DNA of 41,504 nt from Gammaproteobacteria bacterium (GCA_026989015.1 JALSKD010000182.1:1-41504), one strand, 5' to 3'; shown: positions 7,851 through 20,562, numbered from the stretch's first letter. The notes: generated from the sequence alone by a model not told the origin. Made by a program: numbers and translations.

Positions 7851-9740
7851 ATGGACTCTTCGCGTCGTTTTGATGTCATCGTGATCGGTGGCGGCCATGC
7901 GGGCACCGAGGCCGCACTGGCCAGCGCGCGCATGGGTGCGCGGACGCTGCTGCTTACCCACAATATCGAGACCCTGGGCCAGATGAGCTGCAACCCGGCC
8001 ATCGGCGGTATCGGCAAGGGGCATCTGGTGAAAGAGATCGACGCCCTGGGCGGGGCGATGGCGCTGGCGGCGGATCGCGCCGGCATCCAGTTCCGGGTGC
8101 TCAACCGGCGCAAGGGGCCGGCGGTGCGCGCCACCCGTGCTCAGGCGGATCGCCAGCTCTACCGCATGGCGATACGCGAAACGCTGGAAAACCAGCCCAA
8201 CCTCTCGCTGTTCCAGCAGCCGGTGACCGACCTGATCGAGCACCAGGGCCGGGTCGAGGGTGTGGTCACCGAGATGGGCCTGAAGTTCCATGCCCCGAAG
8301 GTGGTGCTGACCGTCGGCACCTTCCTTGCCGGCAAGATCCACATTGGCCCGGCGAACTACAGCGGCGGCCGTGCCGGCGATCCGGCCTCCGGCGCGCTGG
8401 CGGCCCGCCTGCGTGAACGGCCCTTCCGTATCGGCCGGCTGAAAACCGGCACTCCGGCGCGCCTGGACCGCAAGACACTGGATTATTCGAAGATGCAGGA
8501 ACAGCCGGGCGACGACCCGCTGCCGGTGTTCTCCTACATGGGATCGCGTGATCTGCATCCGCGCCAGGTCAGCTGCCACATCACCTGGACCACCGAGGAA
8601 ACCCACGACATCATCCGTTCCGGCCTGGATCGCTCGCCGCTGTTCGGCGGACAGATCGAGGGCACCGGCCCGCGCTACTGTCCGTCGATCGAGGACAAGG
8701 TGGTGCGCTTCGCCGACAAGACATCGCATCAGATCTTTGTCGAGCCGGAAGGCCTGAACCTGACCGAAGTCTATCCCAACGGCATCTCCACCAGCCTGCC
8801 CTTCGATATACAGGAACGGCTGATCCACAGCATTCCCGGCTTCGAGCGGGCGCACATCATCCGTCCCGGCTATGCCATCGAATACGATTATTTCGACCCG
8901 CGCGATCTGCGTCCCGACCTGCAGACCCGTTTTTTCGAAGGGCTGTACCTGGCCGGACAGATCAATGGCACCACCGGCTACGAGGAAGCGGCCGCCCAGG
9001 GCCTGCTGGCGGGTGCCAATGCGGCGGCCGCGGTGCTCGGACGCGAACCGCTGACGCTGCGCCGCGACCAGGCCTACATCGGGGTGTTGATCGATGACCT
9101 GATCACCCGCGGCACCTCCGAGCCCTACCGCATGTTCACCAGCCGCGCCGAATACCGTCTGATGCTGCGGGAAGACAATGCCGACCGTCGGCTGACCGCA
9201 ATCGGCCGTGATCTGGGGCTGGTGGACGACGCCCGCTGGTCGGCGTTCAACGACTATCAGGAACGGCTGGAGCGGCTCGAACAGGCGTTGCGCGACCAGT
9301 GGCTGCGGCCGGGCATGGCCGGTGTCGAGGCCATCAATGCACGCCTGGATCGCCCGATCGGCCATGAATACCGCCTCGCCGAGCTGCTGCGCCGCCCGCA
9401 GCTGGGCACCGACGATCTGATGCCCTTTGTTCCCGGTGCCGAAGACTACCCGGAGCGGGTGCGTGAGCAGGCGGAGATCGACGGCAAGTACGCCGGCTAT
9501 CTGTCGCGTCAGCAGGAAGAGATCGAAAAGGCGCGCCGTCACGAGGAAACCGAGCTGCCCGACGACCTGGACTACGACCGGGTCAAGGGCCTGTCCAACG
9601 AGGTGCGGCAGAAGCTGGCCGACATACGGCCGGCCACACTGGGACAGGCGGCGCGCATCTCCGGTGTAACCCCGGCCGCCATCTCGCTGCTGCTGGTGCA
9701 CCTCAAGCGGTTGCAGGCGCCGATCCGCAAGAGCGCCTGA
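7851..9740 (+). CDS. mnmG: tRNA uridine-5-carboxymethylaminomethyl modification enzyme MnmG
   Basis: MnmG (GidA) is the FAD-binding partner of MnmE. Together they install cmnm5 or nm5 groups on U34 of several tRNAs. The 629-residue product equals the Escherichia coli length. It has the N-terminal FAD motif [21 protein letters not shown], the conserved [20 protein letters not shown] block and the catalytic-region cysteine in [13 protein letters not shown]. The C-terminal helical MnmE-binding domain ends with [16 protein letters not shown] chose ATG 7851 over 7821 because it matches the family start. mnmE is not next to it in this window. The stop and the rsmG start overlap by 1 nt (TGATG). Confidence 0.97.
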   Translation: MDSSRRFDVIVIGGGHAGTEAALASARMGARTLLLTHNIETLGQMSCNPAIGGIGKGHLVKEIDALGGAMALAADRAGIQFRVLNRRKGPAVRATRAQADRQLYRMAIRETLENQPNLSLFQQPVTDLIEHQGRVEGVVTEMGLKFHAPKVVLTVGTFLAGKIHIGPANYSGGRAGDPASGALAARLRERPFRIGRLKTGTPARLDRKTLDYSKMQEQPGDDPLPVFSYMGSRDLHPRQVSCHITWTTEETHDIIRSGLDRSPLFGGQIEGTGPRYCPSIEDKVVRFADKTSHQIFVEPEGLNLTEVYPNGISTSLPFDIQERLIHSIPGFERAHIIRPGYAIEYDYFDPRDLRPDLQTRFFEGLYLAGQINGTTGYEEAAAQGLLAGANAAAAVLGREPLTLRRDQAYIGVLIDDLITRGTSEPYRMFTSRAEYRLMLREDNADRRLTAIGRDLGLVDDARWSAFNDYQERLERLEQALRDQWLRPGMAGVEAINARLDRPIGHEYRLAELLRRPQLGTDDLMPFVPGAEDYPERVREQAEIDGKYAGYLSRQQEEIEKARRHEETELPDDLDYDRVKGLSNEVRQKLADIRPATLGQAARISGVTPAAISLLLVHLKRLQAPIRKSA

Positions 9741-10366
9741 TGCGGGACGCCATCGCGCGCGGCCTGAGCCGAATGGGCATCGACGCCACGGACGGCCAGC
9801 GGGAGGCGCTGGAAGGCTTTCTGCATTTGCTGCAGAAATGGAACCGGGTCTACAACCTGACGGCCATCACCGAGCCTGAGGCGATGGTCAGCCGGCACCT
9901 TCTCGACAGCCTGGCGGTATTGCCCCACCTGCCGCCCGCCGGGCGTTTTCTCGATGTCGGTACCGGTGCCGGCCTGCCTGGCATCCCGCTGGCCATCATG
10001 ATGCCGGATTGCGACTGGGTGCTGCTCGACAGCAACGGCAAGAAGACCCGCTTCGTGCAGCAGGCCATTGCCGAGCTGGGTCTTGCGCGGGCCAAAGTTG
10101 TGCGGGCCCGGGTTCAGGATTATCATGCCGAGGCATTTTTCGATGTGGTGCTGAGCCGGGCCTATGCCTCGCTCGCGGATTTCGTCCAATCGGTCGAGCA
10201 CCTGCGGGGGCCGTCGACCCGCCTGATGACCCTCAAGACCGAGCCGGAAGCGGGGGATCTGCGCGCACTGCGCGAACAGGGCCATCACATCGACATCATC
10301 CGACTGCGGGTGCCCGGCATCGACGCGCCGCGCAGCCTGGTCCTACTCGAGCGAACGGATACATGA
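9740..10366 (+). CDS. rsmG: 16S rRNA (guanine527-N7)-methyltransferase
   Basis: RsmG (GidB) methylates N7 of G527 in 16S rRNA using S-adenosylmethionine; loss is known to give low-level streptomycin resistance. The 208-residue product has the N-terminal helices with KWNRVYNLTAI. The SAM motif FLDVGTGAGLPGIPLAI and the following VLLDSNGKKTRFV acidic loop are both present. The length is normal for the family. The start ATG overlaps the mnmG stop (TGATG), and its own stop overlaps the parA start (ATGA). The unit is probably read as mnmG-rsmG-parA-parB. Confidence 0.96.
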   Translation: MRDAIARGLSRMGIDATDGQREALEGFLHLLQKWNRVYNLTAITEPEAMVSRHLLDSLAVLPHLPPAGRFLDVGTGAGLPGIPLAIMMPDCDWVLLDSNGKKTRFVQQAIAELGLARAKVVRARVQDYHAEAFFDVVLSRAYASLADFVQSVEHLRGPSTRLMTLKTEPEAGDLRALREQGHHIDIIRLRVPGIDAPRSLVLLERTDT

Positions 10367-11148
10367 CCAAGACCATCACCATCGCCAACCAGAAGGGCGG
10401 TGTCGGCAAGACCACCACCTGCGTCAACCTCGCCGCCTCGCTGGCCGCGACAAAGCGCCGGGTGCTGCTCATCGACATGGATCCGCAGGGCAACGCGACC
10501 ATGGGCAGCGGTATCGACAAGAACGCGCTGGAAGCCAGTGTCTGCGACCTGTTGCTCGGCGACCGGACCGCGGAGCAGGTGATCCAGCCGTCCCCGGCCG
10601 GTTACGACATCATGCCGGCCAACGCCGATCTGACCGCCGCCGAGGTCCAGCTGATGAACAAGATCGGGCGCGAGCACCAGCTGCAGCTGGCGCTCAAGCC
10701 GGTGGCCGGCAATTACGACTACATCCTCATCGATTGCCCGCCTTCGCTGAACATGCTTACCGTCAACGCGCTGGTGGCGGCCAACGGCGTGGTGATCCCG
10801 ATGCAGTGCGAATACTACGCACTGGAAGGGCTCAGCGCGCTGCTCGACACCATCGAGCAGATCCGCATCAGCGTCAATCCGGAGATCCAGCTCGAAGGCC
10901 TGTTGCGCACCATGTACGACCCGCGCAACAATCTGGCCAACGATGTGTCCAGCGAACTGATCGAGCATTTCGGCGACCGCGTCTACCGTACCGTGATTCC
11001 ACGCAACATCCGGCTTGCCGAAGCGCCGAGCTATGGCCAGCCGATCCTCCAGTACGACAAGAACTCCCGCGGCTCCATGGCCTACCTGGCCCTGGCCGGC
11101 GAGGTGTTGCGTCGCGACGCCAAGCAGAACCACTACGCAAACGGATAG
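10363..11148 (+). CDS. parA: Chromosome partitioning ATPase ParA/Soj
   Basis: ParA is a deviant Walker-type ATPase that binds DNA non-specifically and moves ParB-parS complexes during chromosome segregation. The 261-residue product begins with the deviant Walker A motif (NQKGGVGKTTTCVNLAASLA). It contains LLIDMDPQGNATMG and the Walker B-like YDYILIDCPPSLNMLTVNAL. The short length without an N-terminal HTH marks a chromosomal (type Ib/Soj-like) ParA. The start overlaps rsmG by 4 bp; parB follows after 2 bp. Confidence 0.96.
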   Translation: MTKTITIANQKGGVGKTTTCVNLAASLAATKRRVLLIDMDPQGNATMGSGIDKNALEASVCDLLLGDRTAEQVIQPSPAGYDIMPANADLTAAEVQLMNKIGREHQLQLALKPVAGNYDYILIDCPPSLNMLTVNALVAANGVVIPMQCEYYALEGLSALLDTIEQIRISVNPEIQLEGLLRTMYDPRNNLANDVSSELIEHFGDRVYRTVIPRNIRLAEAPSYGQPILQYDKNSRGSMAYLALAGEVLRRDAKQNHYANG

Positions 11149-11150
11149 AC

Positions 11151-12020
11151 ATGGCAGCGAAGAAGAAACGGCTGGGCCGCGGGCTTGGTTCCCTGATCGG
11201 CAATGTACAGGAAGTCACCGAACCCAGCGCCCAGGAGCTGGCCAACGGCCTGCAGGAGCTGCCGGTGGACCGAATCCAGCGCGGCGAATACCAGCCACGC
11301 AAGCACTTCGACGAGGCATCCCTCAACGAGCTGGCCGAATCGATCCGTGCCCAGGGCGTGGTGCAGCCCATCGTGGTGCGCCGCGAGGGAGAGCACTATG
11401 AACTGATCGCCGGCGAGCGCCGCTGGCGTGCCGCACAAATCGCCGGACTGCAGTCGATACCGGCGGTCATCAAGGACATCGACAGCCAGGCCGCCGCCGC
11501 CATCGCTCTGATCGAGAACATCCAGCGTGAAGACCTCAATCCTCTGGAAGAAGCCATGGCCCTGCAACGGCTGATCGACGAGTTCGGCCTCACCCACATG
11601 CAGGTCGCCGAATCGGTGGGCCGCTCCCGGGTGGCGGTCACCAATCTGCTGCGGCTGCTGGAGCTGGCGGAGCCGGTCAAGGAGATGGTCAACAAGGGGC
11701 TGCTGAGCATGGGGCATGCGCGGGCGCTGCTGGCTCTGCCGAAAGAGGATCAGCCGGAGCTGGCACGGGTGGTCGTGCACCGCGGTCTGTCGGTGCGCGA
11801 AACCGAGGCGCTGGTGAAGAAGACGCTGGCGCCCAAGCCGCCTGCTGCCGACAAGGCCGTCGATCCGGACATCCAGCGCCTGGAGCAGCGCATCAGCGAA
11901 AGCCTGTGTGCCCAGGTGCGCATCAAGCCGGGCAAGAAAGGCTCGGGCCAGCTGGTCATCCATTTTCACAACAACGATGAACTGGACGGCATACTGCAGC
12001 ACCTGATGGGCGATTCCTGA
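11151..12020 (+). CDS. parB: Chromosome partitioning protein ParB
   Basis: ParB is a CTP-dependent DNA clamp that loads at parS sites and spreads, acting with ParA. The 289-residue product has a basic N-terminal leader with LGRGLGSLIG that contacts ParA. The ParB/Srx domain follows, with QPRKHFDEASLNELAESI and GERRWRAAQIAGL. Next come IENIQREDLNPLEEA, an HTH region (MQVAESVGRSRVAVTNLLRLL) and a C-terminal dimerisation domain. I chose ATG 11151 as the family start; the same frame is open upstream only as an overlap with parA. No complete parS site was seen in the window. Confidence 0.96.
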   Translation: MAAKKKRLGRGLGSLIGNVQEVTEPSAQELANGLQELPVDRIQRGEYQPRKHFDEASLNELAESIRAQGVVQPIVVRREGEHYELIAGERRWRAAQIAGLQSIPAVIKDIDSQAAAAIALIENIQREDLNPLEEAMALQRLIDEFGLTHMQVAESVGRSRVAVTNLLRLLELAEPVKEMVNKGLLSMGHARALLALPKEDQPELARVVVHRGLSVRETEALVKKTLAPKPPAADKAVDPDIQRLEQRISESLCAQVRIKPGKKGSGQLVIHFHNNDELDGILQHLMGDS

Positions 12021-12100
12021 GCGTTGCCCCGTCCTGGCGGTACCGTTCGTCGGCAGGTTGAACACATAAAAATAGCTTGTCGGGTCAATACTAATCGAGG

Positions 12101-12113
12101 CATAAATTTTATG
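12101..12113. promoter_or_regulatory. AT-rich palindrome upstream of the atp promoter
   Basis: CATAAATTTTATG is a palindrome of two 6-bp arms around one base, 9 bp upstream of the predicted -35 of the atp operon. It sits in a short AT-rich island (about 12060-12150) inside GC-rich surroundings. It could be an UP-type element or a regulator site. The sequence is visible; the role is inference. Confidence 0.4.
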
Positions 12114-12122
12114 ATTGCTCGA

Positions 12123-12151
12123 TTGATTCTGATTTAGAGAACTCTTATACT
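12123..12151 (+). promoter_or_regulatory. Sigma70-type promoter of the atp operon
   Basis: TTGATT (12123-12128), an optimal 17-bp spacer and TATACT (12146-12151) form the best sigma70 match I found in the window. It lies in the 165-bp gap between parB and atpI. The predicted transcript start is about 12158, roughly 28 nt before the atpI GTG. Confidence 0.65.
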
Positions 12152-12185
12152 CTGCCGCGCATCGAGTCAGGGCGAGGTTTTCGAC

Positions 12186-12563
12186 GTGAGCGGCCATGAA
12201 ACCGCGCTGAAGGCCCGGATTCTGTGGATACCGGCGCTGCAGGTCGCAGTGCTGGCGGTCTATCTGACGCTGGTCTGGCTGATGCGGTGGGGTGATGCGT
12301 TCTCTGCGCTGACGGGCTGCCTGATCGGCCTTGTCCCACAGCTTTACTTCGGTTTCAGGATGTATCGGCAGGCGGACAACAACGACGCCGCCAACTGGCT
12401 TGGCCATGCCTACCGCGCAAGCTTCGGCAAGTGGCTGATGACGGGGCTGATGTTCTTCATCGCTTTCGCCTCCGACTATTCCTGGGACGCGGTTGTACTG
12501 TTCATCGGCTACCTGCTCATGCAGGTGACCGTTTTTTTTGCACACGTGATAGTGAAAAGGTAG
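12186..12563 (+). CDS. atpI: ATP synthase protein I (c-ring assembly factor)
   Basis: AtpI is a small membrane protein that assists c-ring and Mg2+/Fo assembly but is not part of the finished enzyme. The 125-residue product has four predicted membrane helices. These fall near residues 10-31 (ILWIPALQVAVLAVYLTLVW), 36-54, 81-97 and 100-120. The start is GTG 12186, supported by a GAGG ribosome site 7-8 nt upstream; no suitable in-frame ATG exists nearby. It is the first gene of the atp operon. Family sequence conservation is low, so the call rests on topology, size and position before atpB. Confidence 0.9.
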   Translation: MSGHETALKARILWIPALQVAVLAVYLTLVWLMRWGDAFSALTGCLIGLVPQLYFGFRMYRQADNNDAANWLGHAYRASFGKWLMTGLMFFIAFASDYSWDAVVLFIGYLLMQVTVFFAHVIVKR

Positions 12564-13406
<843 letters not shown>

Positions 13407-13415
13407 TTCCCTAAA

Positions 13416-13676
<261 letters not shown>

Positions 13677-13713
13677 GCACCGCGAGTCACCTACTCAACT
13701 CGAGGACAGCATT

Positions 13714-14184
13714 ATGAATTTCAATGCAACCCTGATCGGGCAGATGATCACCTTCGCGGTGTTCGTCTGGTTCTGCATGAAATACGTCTGGCCGCCGCTG
13801 ATGGCCGCGCTCGAGGAGCGCAAGACCCGCATCGCCGACGGGCTCGCCGCCGCCGAGCGGGGCAAGAAGGATCTGGAGCTGGCCAAGTCCCGCGCCAGCG
13901 AGGATCTGAAGGAAGCCAAGCAGCAGGCTCAGGAGATCATTGCCCAAGCGCAGAAGCGTGCCAGCGAGATTGTCGACGATGCCAAGGGCAAGGCCGAGCA
14001 GGAGGCAGAGAAGATCAAGACCGCCGCCAGCGCCGATATCGAGCAGGAGATCAACGCCGCGCGCGAGCAGTTGCGCAAGCAGGTGGCGGCCATTGCCGTT
14101 GCCGGTGCCGAAAAGATCATCGAGCGCGAAATCGATGCCGAGGCGCACAGCAAGGTGCTCGAAGAGCTGGCCACGCAGATCTAG
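13714..14184 (+). CDS. atpF: F0F1 ATP synthase subunit b
   Basis: Subunit b is the peripheral stalk. The 156-residue product has one N-terminal membrane helix ([20 protein letters not shown]) followed by [23 protein letters not shown] long charged coiled coil rich in Ala, Glu and Lys reaches to the C-terminus, as expected for the dimeric stator. It is the same length as the E. coli protein (156). Only one b-type gene is present, so the stalk should be a homodimer. Confidence 0.96.
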   Translation: MNFNATLIGQMITFAVFVWFCMKYVWPPLMAALEERKTRIADGLAAAERGKKDLELAKSRASEDLKEAKQQAQEIIAQAQKRASEIVDDAKGKAEQEAEKIKTAASADIEQEINAAREQLRKQVAAIAVAGAEKIIEREIDAEAHSKVLEELATQI

Positions 14185-14193
14185 GAATGACCC

Positions 14194-14745
14194 ATGTCTG
14201 ATTTTGAAACCGTGGCCCGCCCCTACGCGCGTGCGCTGTTCGACCTGGCCCGCGAGGAAGACCGCATGGGCTGGTGGTCGGATCTGCTGGGCGCCGCCGC
14301 ACAGGTGGTGGCCAATGACGATCTGCAGCAGCTGATTGCCTCGCCGGCCATGGAAGAGCGCGAGATCGCCGATCTGCTGGTTACCCTGCTCGGCGCGCTG
14401 GACGGCGTGCCCGAGCCGACCCAGGAGCTGCGCAACCTGTTTGCGCTGATGGCCGAGAACGGCCGTCTGGCCGTGCTGCCCGCGGTGGCCGAACGCTTCG
14501 AGCAGCTCAAGCACGAAGCGGAGGGGGTCGTCGATGTGCAGGTGCGCAGCGCGCGCAAGCTGACCGCCAAGCAGAAGAAGGAGCTGGAGCAGAAGCTGGA
14601 GCAGCGCTTCGGCAAGGCGGTGGAGCTCAGCGTCGAGATCGACAAGTCACTGCTCGCCGGAGTGGTCATCAAGGCCGGTGATCTGGTCATCGACGGCTCC
14701 ACCCGCGGACGCCTCGACAAGCTGACCTCTCTGTTGAACAAATAA
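14194..14745 (+). CDS. atpH: F0F1 ATP synthase subunit delta
   Basis: Subunit delta links the peripheral stalk b to the top of the alpha3-beta3 head. The 183-residue product begins with the family signature ARPYARALFDLARE. It contains the helical N-terminal domain, followed by EGVVDVQVRSARKLTAKQKKEL. It ends with the conserved LLAGVVIKAGDLVIDGSTRGRLDKL segment split across the C-terminal domain. It starts 9 bp after atpF in the operon. Confidence 0.96.
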   Translation: MSDFETVARPYARALFDLAREEDRMGWWSDLLGAAAQVVANDDLQQLIASPAMEEREIADLLVTLLGALDGVPEPTQELRNLFALMAENGRLAVLPAVAERFEQLKHEAEGVVDVQVRSARKLTAKQKKELEQKLEQRFGKAVELSVEIDKSLLAGVVIKAGDLVIDGSTRGRLDKLTSLLNK

Positions 14746-14772
14746 CTGAATTACTTTTTACGGGATACCGAC

Positions 14773-16314
14773 ATGCAACTCAATCCGTCAGAAATTAGCG
14801 AACTGATCAAAGAGCGCATCAAGAACTTCGAGAGCGCGGCCGAAGCACGGACCGAAGGCACCATCGTCAGCCTGACCGACGGCATCGCGCGCATTCACGG
14901 TCTGGCGGATGTCATGTCCGGCGAGATGATCGAGTTCCCCGGCGACACCTACGGCATGGCGCTGAACCTGGAACGCGACTCGGTCGGTGCGGTGATCCTC
15001 GGTGCCTACGAGCACCTGTCCGAGGGCGATACCGTCAAGTGTACCGGACGCATCCTCGAGGTGCCGGTGGGCGAGGCCCTGCTCGGCCGAGTGGTGAACT
15101 CGCTGGGCGAGCCGATCGACGGCAAGGGCCCGATCGAGACCCAGGTGTTCTCTCCGATCGAAAAGGTCGCTCCGGGCGTCATTGAACGCAAATCCGTCGA
15201 TCAGCCGGTCCAGAGCGGCCTCAAGGCGATCGACGCCATGGTTCCGGTTGGCCGTGGACAGCGCGAACTGATCATCGGTGACCGCCAGACCGGCAAGTCC
15301 GCGGTCGCCATCGATGCCATCATCAATCAGAAGGGTACAGGCATCAAGTGCATCTATGTCGCCGTGGGCCAGAAGGCGTCCACCGTGGCCAATGTGGTGC
15401 GCAAGCTGGAAGAACATGGCGCCATGGAACACACCATCGTGGTTGCCGCCACCGCATCCGATTCCGCCGCCATGCAGTACATCGCGCCCTACGCCGGCTG
15501 CTCCATGGGCGAGTATTTCCGCGATCGCGGTGAAGACGCCCTGATCGTCTACGATGACCTCACCAAGCAGGCCTGGGCCTACCGCCAGGTGTCGCTGCTG
15601 CTGCGCCGTCCGCCGGGACGCGAGGCCTATCCCGGTGATGTGTTCTACCTGCACTCGCGCCTGCTGGAGCGCGCCGCGCGCGTCAACGAGGCCTTTGTCG
15701 AGAAACACACCAACGGCGAGGTCAAGGGCAAGACCGGCTCGCTCACCGCACTGCCGATCATCGAAACCCAGGGTGGCGACGTCTCGGCCTTCGTACCGAC
15801 CAATGTCATCTCCATCACCGATGGCCAGATCTTCCTCGAGTCGGACCTGTTCAACGCCGGCATCCGCCCGGCGATCAACGCCGGCCTGTCGGTCTCCCGC
15901 GTGGGCGGTGCCGCGCAGACCAAGATCATCAAGAAGCTGGGCGGCGGTGTGCGCCTGGCCCTGGCCCAGTACCGTGAGCTGGCGGCTTTCTCGCAGTTCG
16001 CTTCGGACCTCGACGAAGCCACCCGCAAGCAGCTGGAGCGCGGCCAGCGCGTCACCGAGCTGATGAAGCAGCCGCAGTACACGCCGCTGTCGGTGGCCGA
16101 GATGGCGATTTCCCTGTATGCCGCCAACGAAGGCTATCTGGACGATGTCGAGGTCAACAAGATCGTCGATTTCGAGGCCGCGCTGCACGATCATGTGAAA
16201 TCCAGGTTCCCGCAGCTGCTCGACACGATCAATGCTACCGGCGACTACAACGACGAGATCGCTTCCGAGCTGAAAAAGGCCATCGAGGACTTCAAGTCCA
16301 ACGGCGTTTACTGA
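14773..16314 (+). CDS. atpA: F0F1 ATP synthase subunit alpha
   Basis: Subunit alpha is the non-catalytic nucleotide-binding subunit of the F1 head. The 513-residue product matches the E. coli length. It carries the Walker A motif [15 protein letters not shown], the [16 protein letters not shown] lead-in and the Walker B-like [19 protein letters not shown]. The alpha arginine finger lies in the [19 protein letters not shown] region. An adjacent N-terminal helix ([16 protein letters not shown]) contacts delta. It sits between atpH and atpG as expected. Confidence 0.98.
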   Translation: MQLNPSEISELIKERIKNFESAAEARTEGTIVSLTDGIARIHGLADVMSGEMIEFPGDTYGMALNLERDSVGAVILGAYEHLSEGDTVKCTGRILEVPVGEALLGRVVNSLGEPIDGKGPIETQVFSPIEKVAPGVIERKSVDQPVQSGLKAIDAMVPVGRGQRELIIGDRQTGKSAVAIDAIINQKGTGIKCIYVAVGQKASTVANVVRKLEEHGAMEHTIVVAATASDSAAMQYIAPYAGCSMGEYFRDRGEDALIVYDDLTKQAWAYRQVSLLLRRPPGREAYPGDVFYLHSRLLERAARVNEAFVEKHTNGEVKGKTGSLTALPIIETQGGDVSAFVPTNVISITDGQIFLESDLFNAGIRPAINAGLSVSRVGGAAQTKIIKKLGGGVRLALAQYRELAAFSQFASDLDEATRKQLERGQRVTELMKQPQYTPLSVAEMAISLYAANEGYLDDVEVNKIVDFEAALHDHVKSRFPQLLDTINATGDYNDEIASELKKAIEDFKSNGVY

Positions 16315-16348
16315 GCAATGAACCGGACCAGCGGCGAGAGAAGAGACT

Positions 16349-17209
16349 ATGGCAGGCGCTAAAGAGATACGCGGCAAGATCAAGAGTGTCCAGAACACGG
16401 CCAAGATCACCAAGGCGATGGAAATGGTCGCGGCCAGCAAGATGCGCCGTGCCCAGGACCGGATGGAAGCCGCACGCCCCTATGCCGACAAGATCAAGGC
16501 GGTGGTCGGGCATCTGGCCAATGCCCATCCGGAATACCGGCATCCGTTCCTGGTCGAGCGACCGGCGAAACGGGTTGGTCTGATCGTCATCACCACCGAT
16601 CGCGGTCTATGCGGCGGGCTCAACATCAACCTGTTCAAGCGGGTGCTCAACCGCCTCTCCGACTGGCAGGACAACACCATCGCCTTCGATGTGGTCACCT
16701 TCGGCGGCAAGGGGCTGGGCTTTTTCAAGCGCCTCGGCGCCAACATCGTGGCCGAAGCGAGCCATCTGGGCGATCGGCCGGAGATCAACGACATCATCGG
16801 CCCGGTGCAGGTGCTGCTCAAGGCCTACGAGGCCGGCGAGATCGACGAGATCCACCTCGCCTACAACGACTTCGTCAATACCATGACCCAGCAGCCGGAG
16901 ATCACCCGACTGGTACCGGTCGAGCCGGCCGAGGACGACGAGCTCAAGCACTACTGGGACTACATCTACGAGCCGGACGCGAAGGAGGTTCTCGATGGGC
17001 TGCTCAACCGTTACATCGAGTCACTGGTGTACAAGGCCGTGGTGGAGAATGTGGCCTGCGAGATGGCGGCACGGATGATCGCGATGAAGAGCGCCACCGA
17101 CAATGCCGGCGAGCTCATCAAGGAACTCCAGTTGATCTACAACAAGGAGCGCCAGGCCGCGATCACCCAGGAGATCAGCGAAATCGTCAGTGGCGCGGCC
17201 GCGGTGTGA
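16349..17209 (+). CDS. atpG: F0F1 ATP synthase subunit gamma
   Basis: Gamma is the central rotor shaft. The 286-residue product has the N-terminal helix [20 protein letters not shown] followed by [18 protein letters not shown]. The central Rossmann-like domain contains [16 protein letters not shown]. The long C-terminal helix includes [20 protein letters not shown] and [19 protein letters not shown], which enters the alpha-beta ring. Length and motifs are standard. It lies 34 bp downstream of atpA. Confidence 0.97.
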   Translation: MAGAKEIRGKIKSVQNTAKITKAMEMVAASKMRRAQDRMEAARPYADKIKAVVGHLANAHPEYRHPFLVERPAKRVGLIVITTDRGLCGGLNINLFKRVLNRLSDWQDNTIAFDVVTFGGKGLGFFKRLGANIVAEASHLGDRPEINDIIGPVQVLLKAYEAGEIDEIHLAYNDFVNTMTQQPEITRLVPVEPAEDDELKHYWDYIYEPDAKEVLDGLLNRYIESLVYKAVVENVACEMAARMIAMKSATDNAGELIKELQLIYNKERQAAITQEISEIVSGAAAV

Positions 17210-17255
17210 CCGCCGGCGCGTCTTCAAGAATCCAAGCAAGACACTTTTAGTTTAA

Positions 17256-18647
<1,392 letters not shown>

Positions 18648-18662
18648 AGCGGAGAGCCTCTG

Positions 18663-19082
18663 ATGGCCATGACCATTCATGTCGATATCGTCAGTGCGGA
18701 GGAAGCAATCTACTCCGGGCCGGCGGAAATGGTGTTTGCGCCGGCGGTGATGGGCGAGATCGGCATCGCGCCGCGGCACACGCCGCTGATCTCCCCGCTC
18801 AAGCCGGGTGAAGTGCGCCTCGACCTGGGCGGCGGCAAGGAAGAGTTCTTCTTCATCTCCGGCGGCATCATCGAGGTGCAGCCCCATGTGGTGACCGTGC
18901 TCTCCGATACCGCGATCCGCGCCAAGGATCTGGACGAGGCGGCCGCGATGGAGGCCAAGAAACGTGCCGAGGCGGCGCTGGAAGGCCAGCGCAGCGATCT
19001 GGAGATCGCCAAGGCCAAGGCCGAACTGGCGGCCGCCGCGGCGCAGCTGGCGGCGATCAAGAAGCTCAAGGTCAAGGGCTGA
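18663..19082 (+). CDS. atpC: F0F1 ATP synthase subunit epsilon
   Basis: Epsilon is part of the rotor foot and inhibits ATP hydrolysis through its C-terminal helices. The 139-residue product has the N-terminal beta-sandwich ([62 protein letters not shown]). A two-helix C-terminal arm rich in Ala, Glu and Lys follows, so the inhibitory arm is present. An alternative ATG at 18669 would remove two residues. It is the last gene of the operon and is followed by an intrinsic terminator. Confidence 0.96.
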   Translation: MAMTIHVDIVSAEEAIYSGPAEMVFAPAVMGEIGIAPRHTPLISPLKPGEVRLDLGGGKEEFFFISGGIIEVQPHVVTVLSDTAIRAKDLDEAAAMEAKKRAEAALEGQRSDLEIAKAKAELAAAAAQLAAIKKLKVKG

Positions 19083-19110
19083 CGCAAATCAGTTCACAAT
19101 TCCTTCGATC

Positions 19111-19136
19111 AAGGGGAGCTTCGGCTCCCTTTTTTT
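19111..19136 (+). terminator. Intrinsic terminator after atpC
   Basis: GGGAGC (19114-19119), a TTCG tetraloop and GCTCCC (19124-19129) form a stable hairpin that can extend by wobble and A-T pairs. A run of seven T (19130-19136) follows. It lies 28 nt after the atpC stop and ends the atp operon. It is the clearest terminator in the window. Any read-through would enter glmU. Confidence 0.92.
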
Positions 19137-19194
19137 GTATCATGCGGGCATCGACGGCGCGGGAAGCGCCGAAGCCACCAATGAGAGACCACAG

Positions 19195-20562
19195 ATGCCC
19201 CTGAGTATCGTCATCCTCGCTGCCGGCAAGGGCAGCCGCATGAAGTCGCGCCGACCCAAGGTGATCCACCCGCTGGCCGGCAAGCCCCTGCTGCAGCATG
19301 TCATCGACACCACGCGCCAGCTCGCACCGCAACAGACGGTGATCGTGGTTGGCCACGAGGCCGATCAGGTACGGCAGGCGCTGGCCGGTCAGGACTGTGA
19401 TTTCGTCGAACAGCTGGAGCAGCTGGGCACCGGGCATGCGGTGCAGCAGGCCCTGAAGGCGGTGACGCCGGGTAACGACCTGCTGGTGCTCTATGGCGAT
19501 GTGCCGCTGATCCGCGCCGAAACCCTGCTGCACCTGCAGCAACAGTTCGAGGAGCACGGCAGCAGCGTCTGCCTGCTCAGCTTCGTCGCCGACGATCCGA
19601 CCGGCTATGGCCGCATCGTCCGTGACGAGACCGGCAGCGTGATCGCCATCGTCGAAGAGAAGGATGCCGATGCCGAGACCCGCGCCATCCGCGAGTCCAA
19701 TTCCGGTATCCTGATGCTGCGCGGTGGCGATGCCGCCGATCTGCTCGGTCGTCTCGACAACGACAACGCCCAGGGCGAGTACTATCTGACCGACACCGTC
19801 AAGCACGCGGTAGCGACCCAGCGTCCGGTGCATGCGGTGATCTGCGAAGACGAAGACGAGCTGCTCGGAGTCAACAATCAGCGACAGCTGGCAGGTCTGG
19901 AAGCGATACTGCGCGCGCGACGCGCCGAAGCGCTGATGGATCGAGGCGTCAAGCTGGTGGACCCGGGGCGGATCGACATCCGTGGGGAAGTGGCGGTTGG
20001 CAGCGATGTGGAAATCGACATCAACTGCGTGCTCGAAGGCGAGGTGGAACTGGGCGACGGCGTGCGTATCGGACCCGGCTGCGTGCTCAGCAACTGCCGC
20101 ATCGGTGCCGGCACGACCCTGCTGGCCCATTGCGTGGTCGAGGAGGCTGAACTGGGTGCGTCCAATACCGTCGGGCCCTTCGCGCGCATTCGGCCGGGTA
20201 CCGAAACGGCATCGGACGTCAAGGTGGGCAATTTCGTCGAGATCAAGAAATCGCACATCGGTGTCGGCAGCAAGATCAACCATCTGGCCTATGTCGGCGA
20301 CACCGAGATGGGCGCGCGGGTCAATGTCGGTGCCGGCGCCATCACCTGCAATTACGATGGTGCCTACAAACACCGCACGGTGATTGGCGACGACGTGTTC
20401 GTCGGCTCCGATGTGCAGCTGGTGGCTCCGGTGGAGATCGGCGCCGGTGCCACCATCGGCGCCGGTGCCACCATCACCAGGGACGCGCCCGCCGGGGAAC
20501 TGACCCTGTCGCGCGCGAAACAGATCACCATTCCCGGCTGGAAACGGCCGAGCAAGAACTGA
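19195..20562 (+). CDS. glmU: Bifunctional GlcNAc-1-phosphate uridyltransferase / GlcN-1-phosphate acetyltransferase
   Basis: GlmU acetylates glucosamine-1-phosphate and then uridylylates it to UDP-GlcNAc for peptidoglycan and lipopolysaccharide. The 455-residue product has the N-terminal nucleotidyltransferase motif (LAAGKGSRMKSRRPKVIHPL) and LYGDVPLI. The C-terminal left-handed beta-helix has hexapeptide repeats (IGPGCVLSNCRIGAGTTLLA) and the acetyltransferase region NFVEIKKSHIGVGSKINHL. I chose ATG 19195 because the family begins there; upstream codons in the frame cross the terminator. It lies 12 bp before glmS. Confidence 0.97.
   Translation: MPLSIVILAAGKGSRMKSRRPKVIHPLAGKPLLQHVIDTTRQLAPQQTVIVVGHEADQVRQALAGQDCDFVEQLEQLGTGHAVQQALKAVTPGNDLLVLYGDVPLIRAETLLHLQQQFEEHGSSVCLLSFVADDPTGYGRIVRDETGSVIAIVEEKDADAETRAIRESNSGILMLRGGDAADLLGRLDNDNAQGEYYLTDTVKHAVATQRPVHAVICEDEDELLGVNNQRQLAGLEAILRARRAEALMDRGVKLVDPGRIDIRGEVAVGSDVEIDINCVLEGEVELGDGVRIGPGCVLSNCRIGAGTTLLAHCVVEEAELGASNTVGPFARIRPGTETASDVKVGNFVEIKKSHIGVGSKINHLAYVGDTEMGARVNVGAGAITCNYDGAYKHRTVIGDDVFVGSDVQLVAPVEIGAGATIGAGATITRDAPAGELTLSRAKQITIPGWKRPSKN

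Noticed and set aside
12223-12231. DnaA-box-like TGTGGATAC in atpI
   Set aside because: One base off the consensus, inside a coding region, and not clustered with other boxes, so no origin is supported.
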